Source of the DNA: Rubripirellula reticaptiva
Lineage (GTDB): Bacteria > Planctomycetota > Planctomycetia > Pirellulales > Pirellulaceae
DNA: 64,000 nucleotides
Assembly (NCBI RefSeq): GCF_007860175.1
Contig: NZ_SJPX01000002.1
Span: 1,657,991-1,721,990, forward strand
Direction: 5' to 3'
A program made the position numbers and the translations under genes. This document shows positions 9,170 through 17,296 of the stretch, piece after piece. Under the pieces are notes generated by a model. That model ran no database searches. It saw nothing but the letters and a program-made list of their open reading frames with translations, and had not been told where the DNA came from. Each line of letters begins with the position of its first letter. Position 1 is the stretch's first letter.

Positions 9170-9781
9170 ATGATCGACCACGTTCGAATGCGTTTTCGCT
9201 ATGCTTGGTTAGCGGCAGTTTTTTGTTTCCAGCTGGTGGCTGTTTTCAGTCACGTCTCATCTGGATGGGCTCAAGATGTATCTGTTGCAACCAGGACGTC
9301 GAGCTCCAAAATCACGAAAATTACATTTGGGCAATTTCGTTTTAACAACGTCCGAGAGGGTTATCAGGCGTTGACGTGGAACGAAGTGATCGGAGCAACT
9401 CGGTACCAAGTCCGCGATTCCAAGGGCGTGTCGTTTTACGACGGCATTCTACCTGAAGCCTTCATTTCCGGCTTGCCGGATGGGCAGCACTCCTTTTCGG
9501 TCAAAGCGTATTCGGACGATGGCGGACTGGTCGGCGCCAGCCAAACAGCGGCGGTGATCACGGTCGACCATTGGTCGATGACGCAAGCGTGGGTTTGCTT
9601 TGGTGTCGGGTTGGTCGTTGTTCTGGCCATTATCGGTGCCATCGGCTGGGGCTGGATGCACGATCGGCAGACATCTTCCTGTTCCTTGACTTACGCGAAG
9701 CGGGCAGAGACTTACGCGAAGCGGGCAGAGACTTACGCGAAGCGGGCAGAGACTTACGCGAAGCGGGCAGACGATTCATGA
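9170..9781 (+). CDS. Membrane-anchored protein with an FN3-like domain and C-terminal TYAKRAE repeats
   Basis: This protein has 203 aa; an ATG at 9188 would give 197 aa and a cleaner signal peptide (MRFRYAWLAAVFCFQLVAVF). The middle resembles a fibronectin type III module: ALTWNEVIGATRYQVRDSKG, then LPDGQHSFSVKAYSDDGG. One transmembrane helix (WVCFGVGLVVVLAIIGAIGW) is followed by a cytoplasmic tail that contains four copies of TYAKRAE encoded by a perfect 21-bp tandem repeat. Its TGA overlaps the ATG of the symporter gene (ATGA), so the two are probably translated together. I know no named family; an accessory or sensor subunit of the transporter is inference. Confidence 0.72.
   Translation: MIDHVRMRFRYAWLAAVFCFQLVAVFSHVSSGWAQDVSVATRTSSSKITKITFGQFRFNNVREGYQALTWNEVIGATRYQVRDSKGVSFYDGILPEAFISGLPDGQHSFSVKAYSDDGGLVGASQTAAVITVDHWSMTQAWVCFGVGLVVVLAIIGAIGWGWMHDRQTSSCSLTYAKRAETYAKRAETYAKRAETYAKRADDS
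9689..9772 (+). repeat. Four tandem 21-bp repeats inside the 3' end of the FN3-like gene
   Basis: Four head-to-tail copies of a 21-bp unit (beginning ACTTACGCGAAGCGG) occupy 9689-9709, 9710-9730, 9731-9751 and 9752-9772. The first three are identical and the fourth differs at its last base. They encode TYAKRAE repeats in the upstream gene and end 6 bases before the start of the symporter gene. Such perfect tandem copies suggest recent slippage expansion and possible copy-number variation. Confidence 0.95.
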
Positions 9782-11283
9782 TCTGCAGTTGCATCCATTT
9801 CAGCCTGGCGTCGACCGCTATTCTGTCGCCCACCGCGGGCTACGTGATGCTGGCATGCTTTAGCGTTCTTTGGATCGGCCTGGGCATATGGTGGGGGCGC
9901 CAAGCAAAGTCTTATGATGGCTTTGCCGTGGCGGGACGGAATGTTGGTTTAGCACTAGGGACCGCAACTGCAGTCGCGACATGGATTACTTCCAACACGA
10001 CCATGCTGGCACCTCAGTTCGCGTTGCAGTTGGGCATTTGGGGCGCGGTCGCGTATTCCACCGCCAGCTTTGGTTTGTTTGCTTTCGCGCCAATGAGTGG
10101 TCGAATCAGGAGACTGATGCCGCATGGTTACACGGCCGTTGAATTCGTTCGTCGCCGTTATGGCTTGCTTGGTTCGATACCGTTTCTGCTGATCTCGATC
10201 TTCTATGCGTTCACCTGGTTGATTTCCATGTCGATGGCGGGTGGCAAACTGTTGGAAGTGTTGTCGGGCATCCCCTATCCCGTGGGCATGTCGGTGGTCG
10301 TCACTGTCTGTGTTGTCTACACACTTTTCGGCGGCATGTACGCCGTCATCGGGACCGACTTTATCCAGAGCTTGATCATCATGATCGGTTTGGTCGTTGT
10401 AGCCGTCGCTGTACTGGTGCAAATCGACATTGCCGATGTGCACTCCAAGCTGGAAAACAACCGTCCGATGCTGCTGTCGGTTTTCTTTCCTGCCGCACTG
10501 ATGGCGTTGTTCAACAACATGCTGTTTGGGTTTGGCGAGATTTTCCACAGCAACGTGTGGTGGAGCCGGGCGTTTGCGATGCGAGAAGGCGTCGGCCCAA
10601 AGGCTTACGCGATTGGTGGCGCCCTTTGGTTGCCGATTCCGATTGTCGCCGGATTTTTGGGGCTGGCGGCACCGGCATTGGGAATCGGAATTAGCCAGCC
10701 CGATACTGTTGGTCCGCTAGTGGCGGCGACGTTATTAGGGACGGGCGGTGCGCTGCTAGTGTTCGTGGTCGTGTTTTGCTCGTTGGCGTCCAGCATCGAC
10801 AGCCTCCTTGCCGCTACGGCGGACTTGATCGTCAATGACATCATCGCACCGATGAATAAATTGCGAATCAGTCAGGCAGATGAGGCGAGTTGCGAGAATC
10901 CGGAAACAACACCCATGAGGATGACCGATGCGGCCAAGCGGCGTGCTTCGACGCTGACCATTATTTTCTTAGGCGCCGCGTCCTGGGCGGTGGCCTATCC
11001 CAACGTCGGTTCTCTGGCAACGGTCTTGTTCTTTGCTGGGCCGATGGTCGGCAGTTGCATTTGGCCAATCATTGGCGGCCTGTACTTTCGCCGCCCCGGC
11101 CCGACTGCCGCTTGCCTGTCGATGCTGTTCGGGACTACCACCGGTTTGTGGGCCTACTTCGCGATCGGCTGGTTTGTCGCATCGCTGGTCGGTGCCAGCA
11201 TATCCGGCGTGGTGTTCGGCTTGGCCACACTTGTCTTACCAGACAATTTTGATTTCAAAAATCTCGCTGACGAGGCAATGTGA
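9778..11283 (+). CDS. DUR3-like sodium/solute symporter (urea-type)
   Basis: This sodium:solute symporter has 501 aa and about 13 hydrophobic helices. Several stretches follow the pattern of the urea transporter DUR3: HGYTAVEFVRRRYG, VYTLFGGMYAVIGTDFIQSL, KAYAIGGALWLPIPIVAGFL and VVFCSLASSIDSLLAATADL. It lacks a C-terminal kinase or other extension. ATG 9778 overlaps the stop of the preceding gene; the frame is open further upstream but through the tandem repeat and without a membrane-protein N-terminus. It heads a cluster of carbamoyl- and ureido-type enzymes, so urea, a ureide or a related amide is the most likely substrate. Family membership is well supported; the substrate is inferred from resemblance and context. 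Confidence 0.85.
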   Translation: MICSCIHFSLASTAILSPTAGYVMLACFSVLWIGLGIWWGRQAKSYDGFAVAGRNVGLALGTATAVATWITSNTTMLAPQFALQLGIWGAVAYSTASFGLFAFAPMSGRIRRLMPHGYTAVEFVRRRYGLLGSIPFLLISIFYAFTWLISMSMAGGKLLEVLSGIPYPVGMSVVVTVCVVYTLFGGMYAVIGTDFIQSLIIMIGLVVVAVAVLVQIDIADVHSKLENNRPMLLSVFFPAALMALFNNMLFGFGEIFHSNVWWSRAFAMREGVGPKAYAIGGALWLPIPIVAGFLGLAAPALGIGISQPDTVGPLVAATLLGTGGALLVFVVVFCSLASSIDSLLAATADLIVNDIIAPMNKLRISQADEASCENPETTPMRMTDAAKRRASTLTIIFLGAASWAVAYPNVGSLATVLFFAGPMVGSCIWPIIGGLYFRRPGPTAACLSMLFGTTTGLWAYFAIGWFVASLVGASISGVVFGLATLVLPDNFDFKNLADEAM

Positions 11284-11286
11284 GCG

Positions 11287-11406
11287 ATGTTTCCACTGTG
11301 GTTTCTTCAATTTTTAGTGATTGGTGCGCTGATGCTTGTTGGCATCGGCGTGGCGGCTCTGATCGCGTTCCTTGTCTTCGATTCTCGCGATCGACAACTT
11401 TGGTGA
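11287..11406 (+). CDS. 39-aa single-span membrane peptide between symporter and carbamoyltransferase genes
   Basis: This small ORF encodes 39 residues: a short N-terminus MFPLW, one long hydrophobic helix (FLQFLVIGALMLVGIGVAAL) and a charged end FDSRDRQLW. It starts 3 bases after the symporter stop. Its TGA overlaps a possible GTG start of the carbamoyltransferase gene (GTGA at 11403-11406). The spacing and the clear membrane helix suggest a real small subunit, comparable in position to the small partner proteins known beside some sodium/solute symporters. No family is recognised. Confidence 0.65.
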   Translation: MFPLWFLQFLVIGALMLVGIGVAALIAFLVFDSRDRQLW

Positions 11407-11420
11407 GCGAGCCAAACGAG

Positions 11421-12506
11421 ATGCCTGATAAACAAAAAACATTCGGTGGTGTAACTCCGGTCGGCACCAACTCAAAAGGGCAACGCCTTCGCCCCCATCC
11501 GCTGCTGGATGCTTGCGAACATCAAATTGATCGCGAAGCACTGCAAGCTCTCGCCGGCAAATCAATTCTGAACCCACGCCAGTTTGACCGCCGGTCGGTT
11601 GTCGCAATCGCACAGCTTTCGGCACTGCTGGAATCTCAGAACGTCGAGATGGACAAACCGTTGGACGGAAAGATCGCCATCACCGCCTTCTTCGAAGCCA
11701 GTACGCGGACGCGATTGTCGTTCGAAAGCGCGGTGCTGCGACTCGACGGAAAAGTCCTTTCCGTGCCCGATGGCCAAGTGACGGGAATCGCTAAAGGTGA
11801 ATCGCTAGCCGACATCGGTGAGATGTTCAACACGTACGGTGACGTTGTCATCATGCGCCATCCGGACACCGACTGCATTGATCAAATCCAAAGGAACCTG
11901 CAGCGGCCGTTGATCAACGCTGGCAATGGTTCTGGCCATCATCCCACCCAAGCATTGATCGATTGGTATGCGTTATTGAAGTGGAGACCTGAACTGTGTC
12001 GCCCCAATTGCCCGGAAGATCGTCAAGTTCATCTGGGCGTCATAGGAACGCCGGGGTCAATGCGGGCGGTGAAGAGCTTCGTGCGTTTGGCTCTGATGTT
12101 TCCCGGCGCGGTCAAGAAAATCACTCTGATTTCAGAACTGGCTGACCCAGTCGGTTTGGATCTGACCGAACCGATCGAAGAATCGCCTATACCAATCGAA
12201 ATCATCAACGATGTCCGTGAAGTCTTACCCGAATTGGATGTGGTGTACGTCAACTCGATCGCTTTCTTGGGTGACAGTTATCGCAACTTAGATTCACGGT
12301 ACAAATTGGAAAAAGGCAGCAATCTGAAACCAGATGCGGTCATTTTGCATCCGCTAGCGCGAAACGACGAACTGGGCGAAACGTTGGATCATACCGATCA
12401 CAACCTTTACTTCGCGCAAGCCGCCGGAGCCGTTTTTGTGCGACAAGCCTTGCTGACTTGCGTACTCGATCGACTGGATCGAATCAGTGGCATCCCTCGA
12501 AATTGA
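11421..12506 (+). CDS. Aspartate-carbamoyltransferase-like enzyme with altered amino-acid site
   Basis: This carbamoyltransferase of the PyrB/ArgF fold has 361 aa. The carbamoyl-phosphate site is intact: FFEASTRTRLSFESA (about residues 90-104), AKGESLADIG with the loop Lys, NAGNGSGHHPTQALIDWY (about 169-186), and HPLARNDEL near residue 310. The closest match I recall is E. coli PyrB (also YFAQAAGAVFVRQALL at the end). The PyrB segment TRVQKERL, whose Arg229 and Gln231 hold aspartate, is replaced by NSIAFLGDSY, so both residues are missing. The acceptor is therefore probably not aspartate. A start at GTG 11403, overlapping the previous stop, would add 6 residues. Neighbours are a DUR3-like transporter and enzymes acting on amide or ureido groups. 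The product is likely an N-carbamoyl compound, identity unknown. Confidence 0.8.
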   Translation: MPDKQKTFGGVTPVGTNSKGQRLRPHPLLDACEHQIDREALQALAGKSILNPRQFDRRSVVAIAQLSALLESQNVEMDKPLDGKIAITAFFEASTRTRLSFESAVLRLDGKVLSVPDGQVTGIAKGESLADIGEMFNTYGDVVIMRHPDTDCIDQIQRNLQRPLINAGNGSGHHPTQALIDWYALLKWRPELCRPNCPEDRQVHLGVIGTPGSMRAVKSFVRLALMFPGAVKKITLISELADPVGLDLTEPIEESPIPIEIINDVREVLPELDVVYVNSIAFLGDSYRNLDSRYKLEKGSNLKPDAVILHPLARNDELGETLDHTDHNLYFAQAAGAVFVRQALLTCVLDRLDRISGIPRN

Positions 12507-12685
12507 TCCAGAGTAGATCCGTCCGGTTGCTTATTTTCTGCTCTTGCAATATTCGTTCAACAGTCAGCTGACGGCATACGTTGCATTGGTCGAGCTTGCC
12601 TACTGCAAACTGCTAATCGGCTAGTCGCCCGACGCACTTTGAGTCTCATACTTCCTTCCACTTCTCAGTTCCCGATTTTGTATTC

Positions 12686-14605
12686 ATGTGTGGCATCACC
12701 GGTTTTTGGAATCCTCGACGTACTAACCAGCGCGACCTTCGGTTTGCCCTAAATCCGATGCTGGACGTGTTGGATCACCGCGGACCCGATGAACGCGGCA
12801 GCCGGTTCTTTTGCGAACAAGGCGTTGCGCTGGGTCATACGCGACTGTCGATCATCGGACTCGATTGCGGTCACCAACCCATCGAAACGGACGACGGTAA
12901 CTACGCCGCAACGGTCAACGGCGAACTCTACGGCTACAAAACCATTCGCACGCAACTTGCCTGCGAAGAATTCGCGTGCAATGGCAAAAGCGACAGTGCG
13001 ATCACTTTGCCACTGTACTTGAAGCATGGCTTGAGCTTTGTCGAAAAACTTCGTGGCGAGTTCGCGATCGTTCTGTATGACCAGACTGAACAACGCTTGA
13101 TATTGATCCGCGACCGCTTCGGAATTAAACCGCTCTATTACCACGTCGGTGACTCAGGACTAGTGTGGGGATCCGAGGTAAAGTCAATCTTGCAGCATCC
13201 CGATGTCACGCCTCAGCTGTGCCCTAAGGCGGCGGCCCACCAAATGATGCAAGTGATGGTTCCTGGGTCAACGGCGTTCGAGAACGTTCACGCGATCAAG
13301 CCCGGCCACATGCTGATCGCAAAACTGCGCGGCGATCGGCTAGAGATTCAAACCAAACGATGGTGGGACATGGAATTCCCCGAGTCCCACGAAACGGGCG
13401 TCGATCCCACCGAATACGTGCAAGGTGTCAAAGAACGTTTGATTGATGCCGTCGCCACACGACTAGAAGCAGACGTACCGGTTGGCTGCTATCTTTCCGG
13501 CGGAATCGACAGCTGTTCGATTCTTGGCTTGGCGACTCATTTGCAGCAATCGCCGATCAAAGCCTTTACAATCGCATTCGACAGTGACGAGTACGACGAA
13601 TCCAATATCGCCCGGCGGATGGCCGAGCGAACGGGCGCCGAACAAGAACTGTTACGCCTGACAGAAAAGGAACTGTATGGTCCCGCCTTTGAACGAGCGA
13701 CTTGGCACGCCGAACGGACGTTTTACAACACGTTGGCGGTTGCCAAGTGGCATATGAGCCGCCGTGTTCGGGCCTGCAACTACAAAGCTGTGATCACGGG
13801 CGAAGGGTCCGACGAGTTGTTCGGCGGCTATGCTTTCTTTAAACGAGATTGGCTCGGCCGCGATCAAGGCGACAAAATTTTAGCGGGCGCGATCCTGGCA
13901 GAAGAAGATCAGAGTCACCCTGCATGGCAAGACGTTTGCGGTTTCACACCGTCTTGGATCCAACCTTGGATGATGGTGCTCGATCGAGTCCGGCCTCTGC
14001 TGAGCTCGTCCATCCAAGACCTGCTGGCCAACTATGATCCTGTCGCGGAAGTCGCTGCGGCAATTGATCCAGACATGGTTCGCGGTCGAAATCGGCTGGA
14101 TGTTTCTCAGTACACGTGGAGCAAGACGATGTTGGAGGGACAGATTTTGACGTGGGGTGGCGACCGGATGGACATGGCCAATTCAATGGAAGCCCGGCCC
14201 GCTTTCTTAGATCACCACGTGGCAGAGTACGCGACGACCATTCCGCCTGACGTCCGTATCCGGGACGGCATCGAAAAGTGGGTGCTGCGAGAAGCGATGG
14301 TCAACGTGTTGCCTCGTGAACTTTACGAACGCAAAAAGTTTGCCTTCATGGCTCCGCCTGCACACACGGACCCAGTCAAGCGAGCCGCGGTACAAGAAAT
14401 GATCGATCATTGGTTGACCAAGGATCGTGTCAACGCGGTCGGAGTGTTCAACCAAGAAAAACTGGCCAAGTTCCTCAGTGATGCGTGGAATGAAACTGAT
14501 CCGTCAATGGCAAGACGAAACGACATCATCATCAATCACACGTTACAGATTCATATGCTGCACGGCCAATACGTCGAAGGGCTTCCGCTTCCCGCGGTCG
14601 ATTAA
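12686..14605 (+). CDS. asnB: Asparagine-synthase-like glutamine amidotransferase
   Basis: This AsnB-family protein has 639 aa. The N-terminal class II glutaminase starts MCGITGFWNP, with Cys2 as nucleophile after Met removal, and has HTRLSIIG, VNGELYGY and SDSA, which carry the expected Arg, Asn/Glu and Asp. The C-terminal synthetase has the ATP pyrophosphatase loop CYLSGGIDSCSI near residue 270, GEGSDELFGGY, and DRMDMANSMEARPAFLDH. It activates a carboxylate as an acyl-adenylate and transfers ammonia from glutamine. Aspartate to asparagine is the default reaction. The neighbours suggest that a ureido acid or another carboxylate could be the true acceptor; that is inference. A 179-base gap precedes it, so it may have its own promoter. 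Confidence 0.88.
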   Translation: MCGITGFWNPRRTNQRDLRFALNPMLDVLDHRGPDERGSRFFCEQGVALGHTRLSIIGLDCGHQPIETDDGNYAATVNGELYGYKTIRTQLACEEFACNGKSDSAITLPLYLKHGLSFVEKLRGEFAIVLYDQTEQRLILIRDRFGIKPLYYHVGDSGLVWGSEVKSILQHPDVTPQLCPKAAAHQMMQVMVPGSTAFENVHAIKPGHMLIAKLRGDRLEIQTKRWWDMEFPESHETGVDPTEYVQGVKERLIDAVATRLEADVPVGCYLSGGIDSCSILGLATHLQQSPIKAFTIAFDSDEYDESNIARRMAERTGAEQELLRLTEKELYGPAFERATWHAERTFYNTLAVAKWHMSRRVRACNYKAVITGEGSDELFGGYAFFKRDWLGRDQGDKILAGAILAEEDQSHPAWQDVCGFTPSWIQPWMMVLDRVRPLLSSSIQDLLANYDPVAEVAAAIDPDMVRGRNRLDVSQYTWSKTMLEGQILTWGGDRMDMANSMEARPAFLDHHVAEYATTIPPDVRIRDGIEKWVLREAMVNVLPRELYERKKFAFMAPPAHTDPVKRAAVQEMIDHWLTKDRVNAVGVFNQEKLAKFLSDAWNETDPSMARRNDIIINHTLQIHMLHGQYVEGLPLPAVD

Positions 14606-14607
14606 AA

Positions 14608-15882
14608 TTGCAATCTAGACTCGAATCCAATCAGCCAACAAGCACTGAACTGTTGCGAGTGAATCTGCAACGCATCAAAACTGACATACTGGCACTTGCC
14701 GAGATCGGGCGCAATTCAGCCGATCACGGGATCTATCGAATGGCCTTTACCGATGCGGATATGCAAGGGAAACGTTGGTTGACCGATCGCATCGATGCCG
14801 CTGGTTTGCCTCATTGGATTGACGGCGCGGCGAACGTGTCGACCAAGATCCAAGGTACAAGAGATGCACCGGAGATCTTGGTGGGGTCACATATCGATAC
14901 CGTCCCCTGCGCCGGTGCGCTTGACGGGACGCTGGGCGTGATCGCTGGGCTGGAGTGCTTGCGTTGTATCAAAGAAGCAAACCTTGTGACGCGACGGACA
15001 ATTGAGTTGGTAGCGTTCAGTGACGAGGAAGGACGGTTTGGTGGAATGTTCGGCTCGCAATCGATTTGCGGCCAGATCAACCCTGAAATGCTGGCCACGA
15101 TGACAGACATGAACGGAGTCAAACTGGAGGACGAACTTCGCCGCCACGGCTTGGATCCACTCGGGGCTCTCGATGCGGCTCGCGATCCAGAAACCATCGA
15201 CAGCTATTTGGAGCTACACATTGAACAAGGCCCGGTACTCGATCGGGTCGGTAAACCGGTCGGCATCGTCGACGAAATCACGGGTCTTTTCACTTGGTCG
15301 ATCCGCTTCAAAGGTGAAGCCAATCATGCTGGGACCACGCCGATGAACATGCGCAACGATGCGTTTATGGGGCTAGCCGATTTTGCTCACGAAATCCCAC
15401 GGATCTTGGACGAAAACGGTAGTGAACGCAGTCGTGCGACGATCGGGAAAGCTCAGATCCTACCCGGTGCTACGAACACCGTTCCCGGGTTAGTCGAATT
15501 CTCGTTGGACGTGCGAGACACTTCAGAGAAAGTCTTGGATGAACTATCGGAAGCCTTTCGCAAAGCGTTGTCGGCTATCGCCCGACGTCGCCATTTAGTC
15601 TTCGAATTTCAACCCAAGAGTTACATCACGCCGGTTCATTGCAGCGAGAAGATGATTCAAACGCTGCAACAGAACAGCCGCAAGCTGGGCTTGGACGCGC
15701 ATCCCATGCCCAGCGGTGCGGCTCATGATGCTCAGATCATGGGCCGAATGGTCCCCGTCGGGATGATCTTCGTCCCCAGCAAGGGAGGACAAAGTCATTC
15801 GCCCGCCGAATGGACCGCTTGGACCGACATCGAAGCTGGTGCGAACGTGATGCTCCATACCCTCATCCAATTGGCCTCCTAA
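14608..15882 (+). CDS. M20-family ureido hydrolase (allantoate amidohydrolase/N-carbamoyl-L-amino acid hydrolase type)
   Basis: This protein has about 424 aa and is a binuclear zinc amidohydrolase of the AllC/HyuC group. Metal and catalytic motifs are present: VGSHIDTVPCAGALDG, FSDEEGRFGGMFGS, ELHIEQGPVLD, NHAGTTPMNMRNDAF with the lid-domain His, SGAAHDAQIMGRMVP, and GGQSHSPAEWT at the end. Members release ammonia and carbon dioxide from allantoate or N-carbamoyl amino acids. The first candidate start is TTG 14608, 2 bases after the asnB stop; GTG 14659 is also possible, so the exact N-terminus is uncertain. The tight spacing puts it in one transcript with asnB and the following hydrolase. 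Substrate preference within the family cannot be decided by eye. Confidence 0.86.
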   Translation: MQSRLESNQPTSTELLRVNLQRIKTDILALAEIGRNSADHGIYRMAFTDADMQGKRWLTDRIDAAGLPHWIDGAANVSTKIQGTRDAPEILVGSHIDTVPCAGALDGTLGVIAGLECLRCIKEANLVTRRTIELVAFSDEEGRFGGMFGSQSICGQINPEMLATMTDMNGVKLEDELRRHGLDPLGALDAARDPETIDSYLELHIEQGPVLDRVGKPVGIVDEITGLFTWSIRFKGEANHAGTTPMNMRNDAFMGLADFAHEIPRILDENGSERSRATIGKAQILPGATNTVPGLVEFSLDVRDTSEKVLDELSEAFRKALSAIARRRHLVFEFQPKSYITPVHCSEKMIQTLQQNSRKLGLDAHPMPSGAAHDAQIMGRMVPVGMIFVPSKGGQSHSPAEWTAWTDIEAGANVMLHTLIQLAS

Positions 15883-15885
15883 ACA

Positions 15886-16641
15886 ATGTCCGACACTGAT
15901 CCCAGCAAAACGCCGCGTACTCATTCACCGCATACCGATCCGCTGCGCGGCGTTTATCACGAATCGTTCATCGATAACCCCAAGCACCTAGAATTTTTGG
16001 CGGAACGAAACACAGCTCTGCTGTGCATCGACCTGCAATACTTAGATGCAGCGCCGGGCTGTGGCGTTTTCGCTGATGCCGAAGCAAGTGGCGTGTCACC
16101 TGAAGCGCAGGAGTATTACTTTGATCGGTTGAGTCGAATGGTTTTGCCGGGCGTGCGCAAACTGCAAGATGTGTTTCGTTCACATGACTTGGAAGTCATT
16201 CATACTCGGATTCAGTCACTAACACAAAACGGTCGCGATCGTGGAAAGGGACACAAGCGTCTGCACTTGCTGGCGGCGCCAGGATCGCGTGAAGCGGATT
16301 TTCTAGAACAGGTTGCGCCGTCGCCCGAACACGACGAGATCGTGATCAATAAAACAGCCAGTGGTGTTTTTTCATCCACCAACATTCACTACGTGCTCAA
16401 GAATCTAGGCATCGAGTCGCTGTTCATCGTCGGTGTCTACACCAATGAATGCGTCGAAACAACGATACGGGATGCGTGCGATCTTGGTTACTTGGTGACC
16501 GTGATCGACGATTGCTGTGCGACGGTGACACCGGAGCTCCATGAAGCATCCCTAGCGACGCTTCGCGATCGATACGCTCGCGTTTTGACATTGGACGAAG
16601 CCGTCGACAACGTCAATCGCATCGTGTCGGTGGTGAGCTGA
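15886..16641 (+). CDS. Isochorismatase-fold cysteine hydrolase (RutB/N-carbamoylsarcosine amidase type)
   Basis: This protein has 251 aa with a complete Asp-Lys-Cys triad: LLCIDLQYLD (Asp48), VINKTASGVFSSTNI (Lys155) and GVYTNECVETTIRDACDLGY (Cys189). The layout matches the amidase branch of the isochorismatase superfamily, which includes ureidoacrylate amidohydrolase RutB, N-carbamoylsarcosine amidase, nicotinamidase and biuret hydrolase. ATG 15886 lies 3 bases after the M20 gene stop. Following an M20 ureido hydrolase and downstream of a carbamoyltransferase, hydrolysis of a carbamoyl or amide group is the most likely job. The exact substrate is unknown. Confidence 0.87.
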   Translation: MSDTDPSKTPRTHSPHTDPLRGVYHESFIDNPKHLEFLAERNTALLCIDLQYLDAAPGCGVFADAEASGVSPEAQEYYFDRLSRMVLPGVRKLQDVFRSHDLEVIHTRIQSLTQNGRDRGKGHKRLHLLAAPGSREADFLEQVAPSPEHDEIVINKTASGVFSSTNIHYVLKNLGIESLFIVGVYTNECVETTIRDACDLGYLVTVIDDCCATVTPELHEASLATLRDRYARVLTLDEAVDNVNRIVSVVS

Positions 16642-17034
16642 TGCGCTGACAATTTAGCCGTAGTGCTGAAAGGTCGACATCATTCGCTTGTCGAGACTGA
16701 TCTTTCCATTTTTCTAAATGGTTCTGTGATGAAAACGGCGTCGATGGCCTCAAACGAACTGTCCCCCGATCGTTGGAACCACTCGTTGCTGATCGATTGC
16801 CAAACGCTTTCAACCACAATTTTTCACCACGATATGCTTGCCAGGAAGCAAAATTTGTTCCAGTTCGGTGGGGCAGCATGAACAGGTTCGATTGAGTCGA
16901 ATCTTCGTTAGTTGGCGGTTGGTGACGCGTCTAGAGAGCGTGGCGAAAGGTCACTCCCGAAGTTAGACGGGCGTCAACGTAGACAAATAGCTATTCAATT
17001 TGCAGGGCCGCTGTTCACGGCAGTTGCCACAGAG
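16642..17034. other. Intergenic region after the ureido cluster
   Basis: No gene is supported here. The short frames lack motifs and ribosome-binding sites. I saw no strong terminator immediately after the isochorismatase-fold gene. Confidence 0.4.
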
Positions 17035-17109
17035 CTATTGAAACAAAGCCGCCAACATCAATCCGACGAAAGAACATAAGCGTTTGTAATTGATCAGTCG
17101 CTTTTTCAT
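17035..17109 (-). pseudogene. Truncated relic of the Abhydrolase_9 gene start
   Basis: The minus strand reads a 24-codon ORF starting MKKRLINYKRL and continuing CSFVGLMLAALFQ before TAG. It aligns without gaps to the first residues of the membrane hydrolase at 7351-9006 (MKEQLVQYKKS, then FSFVGLMLAALF). The similarity stops at the premature stop codon. The sequence is best read as the 5' remnant of a second, decayed copy of that gene, about 8 kb away from the intact one. Confidence 0.7.
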
Positions 17110-17255
17110 CAACAGAACATCTGGCGAAATAAGCCGCTGACGTGATCCAGGATTCTTCCCCTAGACGGTAGATTGCCGAATCAGTCTTGGCAATTGATGA
17201 TACCTGGACTTTCACCTCAAAGGTATTTAGTTAGAACAATCAAACGAACATCAGA

Positions 17256-17281
17256 CTCCCGCCGGCCGAAGCCGGCGGGAG
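17256..17281 (-). terminator. Hairpin with UUCG loop downstream of the 17297-19645 sulfatase
   Basis: A perfect 11-bp GC-rich stem (CTCCCGCCGGC paired with its complement) closes a 4-base loop. On the minus strand the loop reads TTCG closed by C-G, the very stable cUUCGg tetraloop. It lies 15 bases after the sulfatase stop codon. Only a weak T-rich stretch follows, so it may act as a terminator or as a 3' RNA-stabilising hairpin. Confidence 0.75.
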
Positions 17282-17296
17282 GACAATGCAAAGTCA

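Noticed and set aside
9689..9772. 21-bp tandem repeat considered as CRISPR or iteron array
   Set aside because: The units have no spacers, lie in frame inside a gene, and no cas or replication gene is near.
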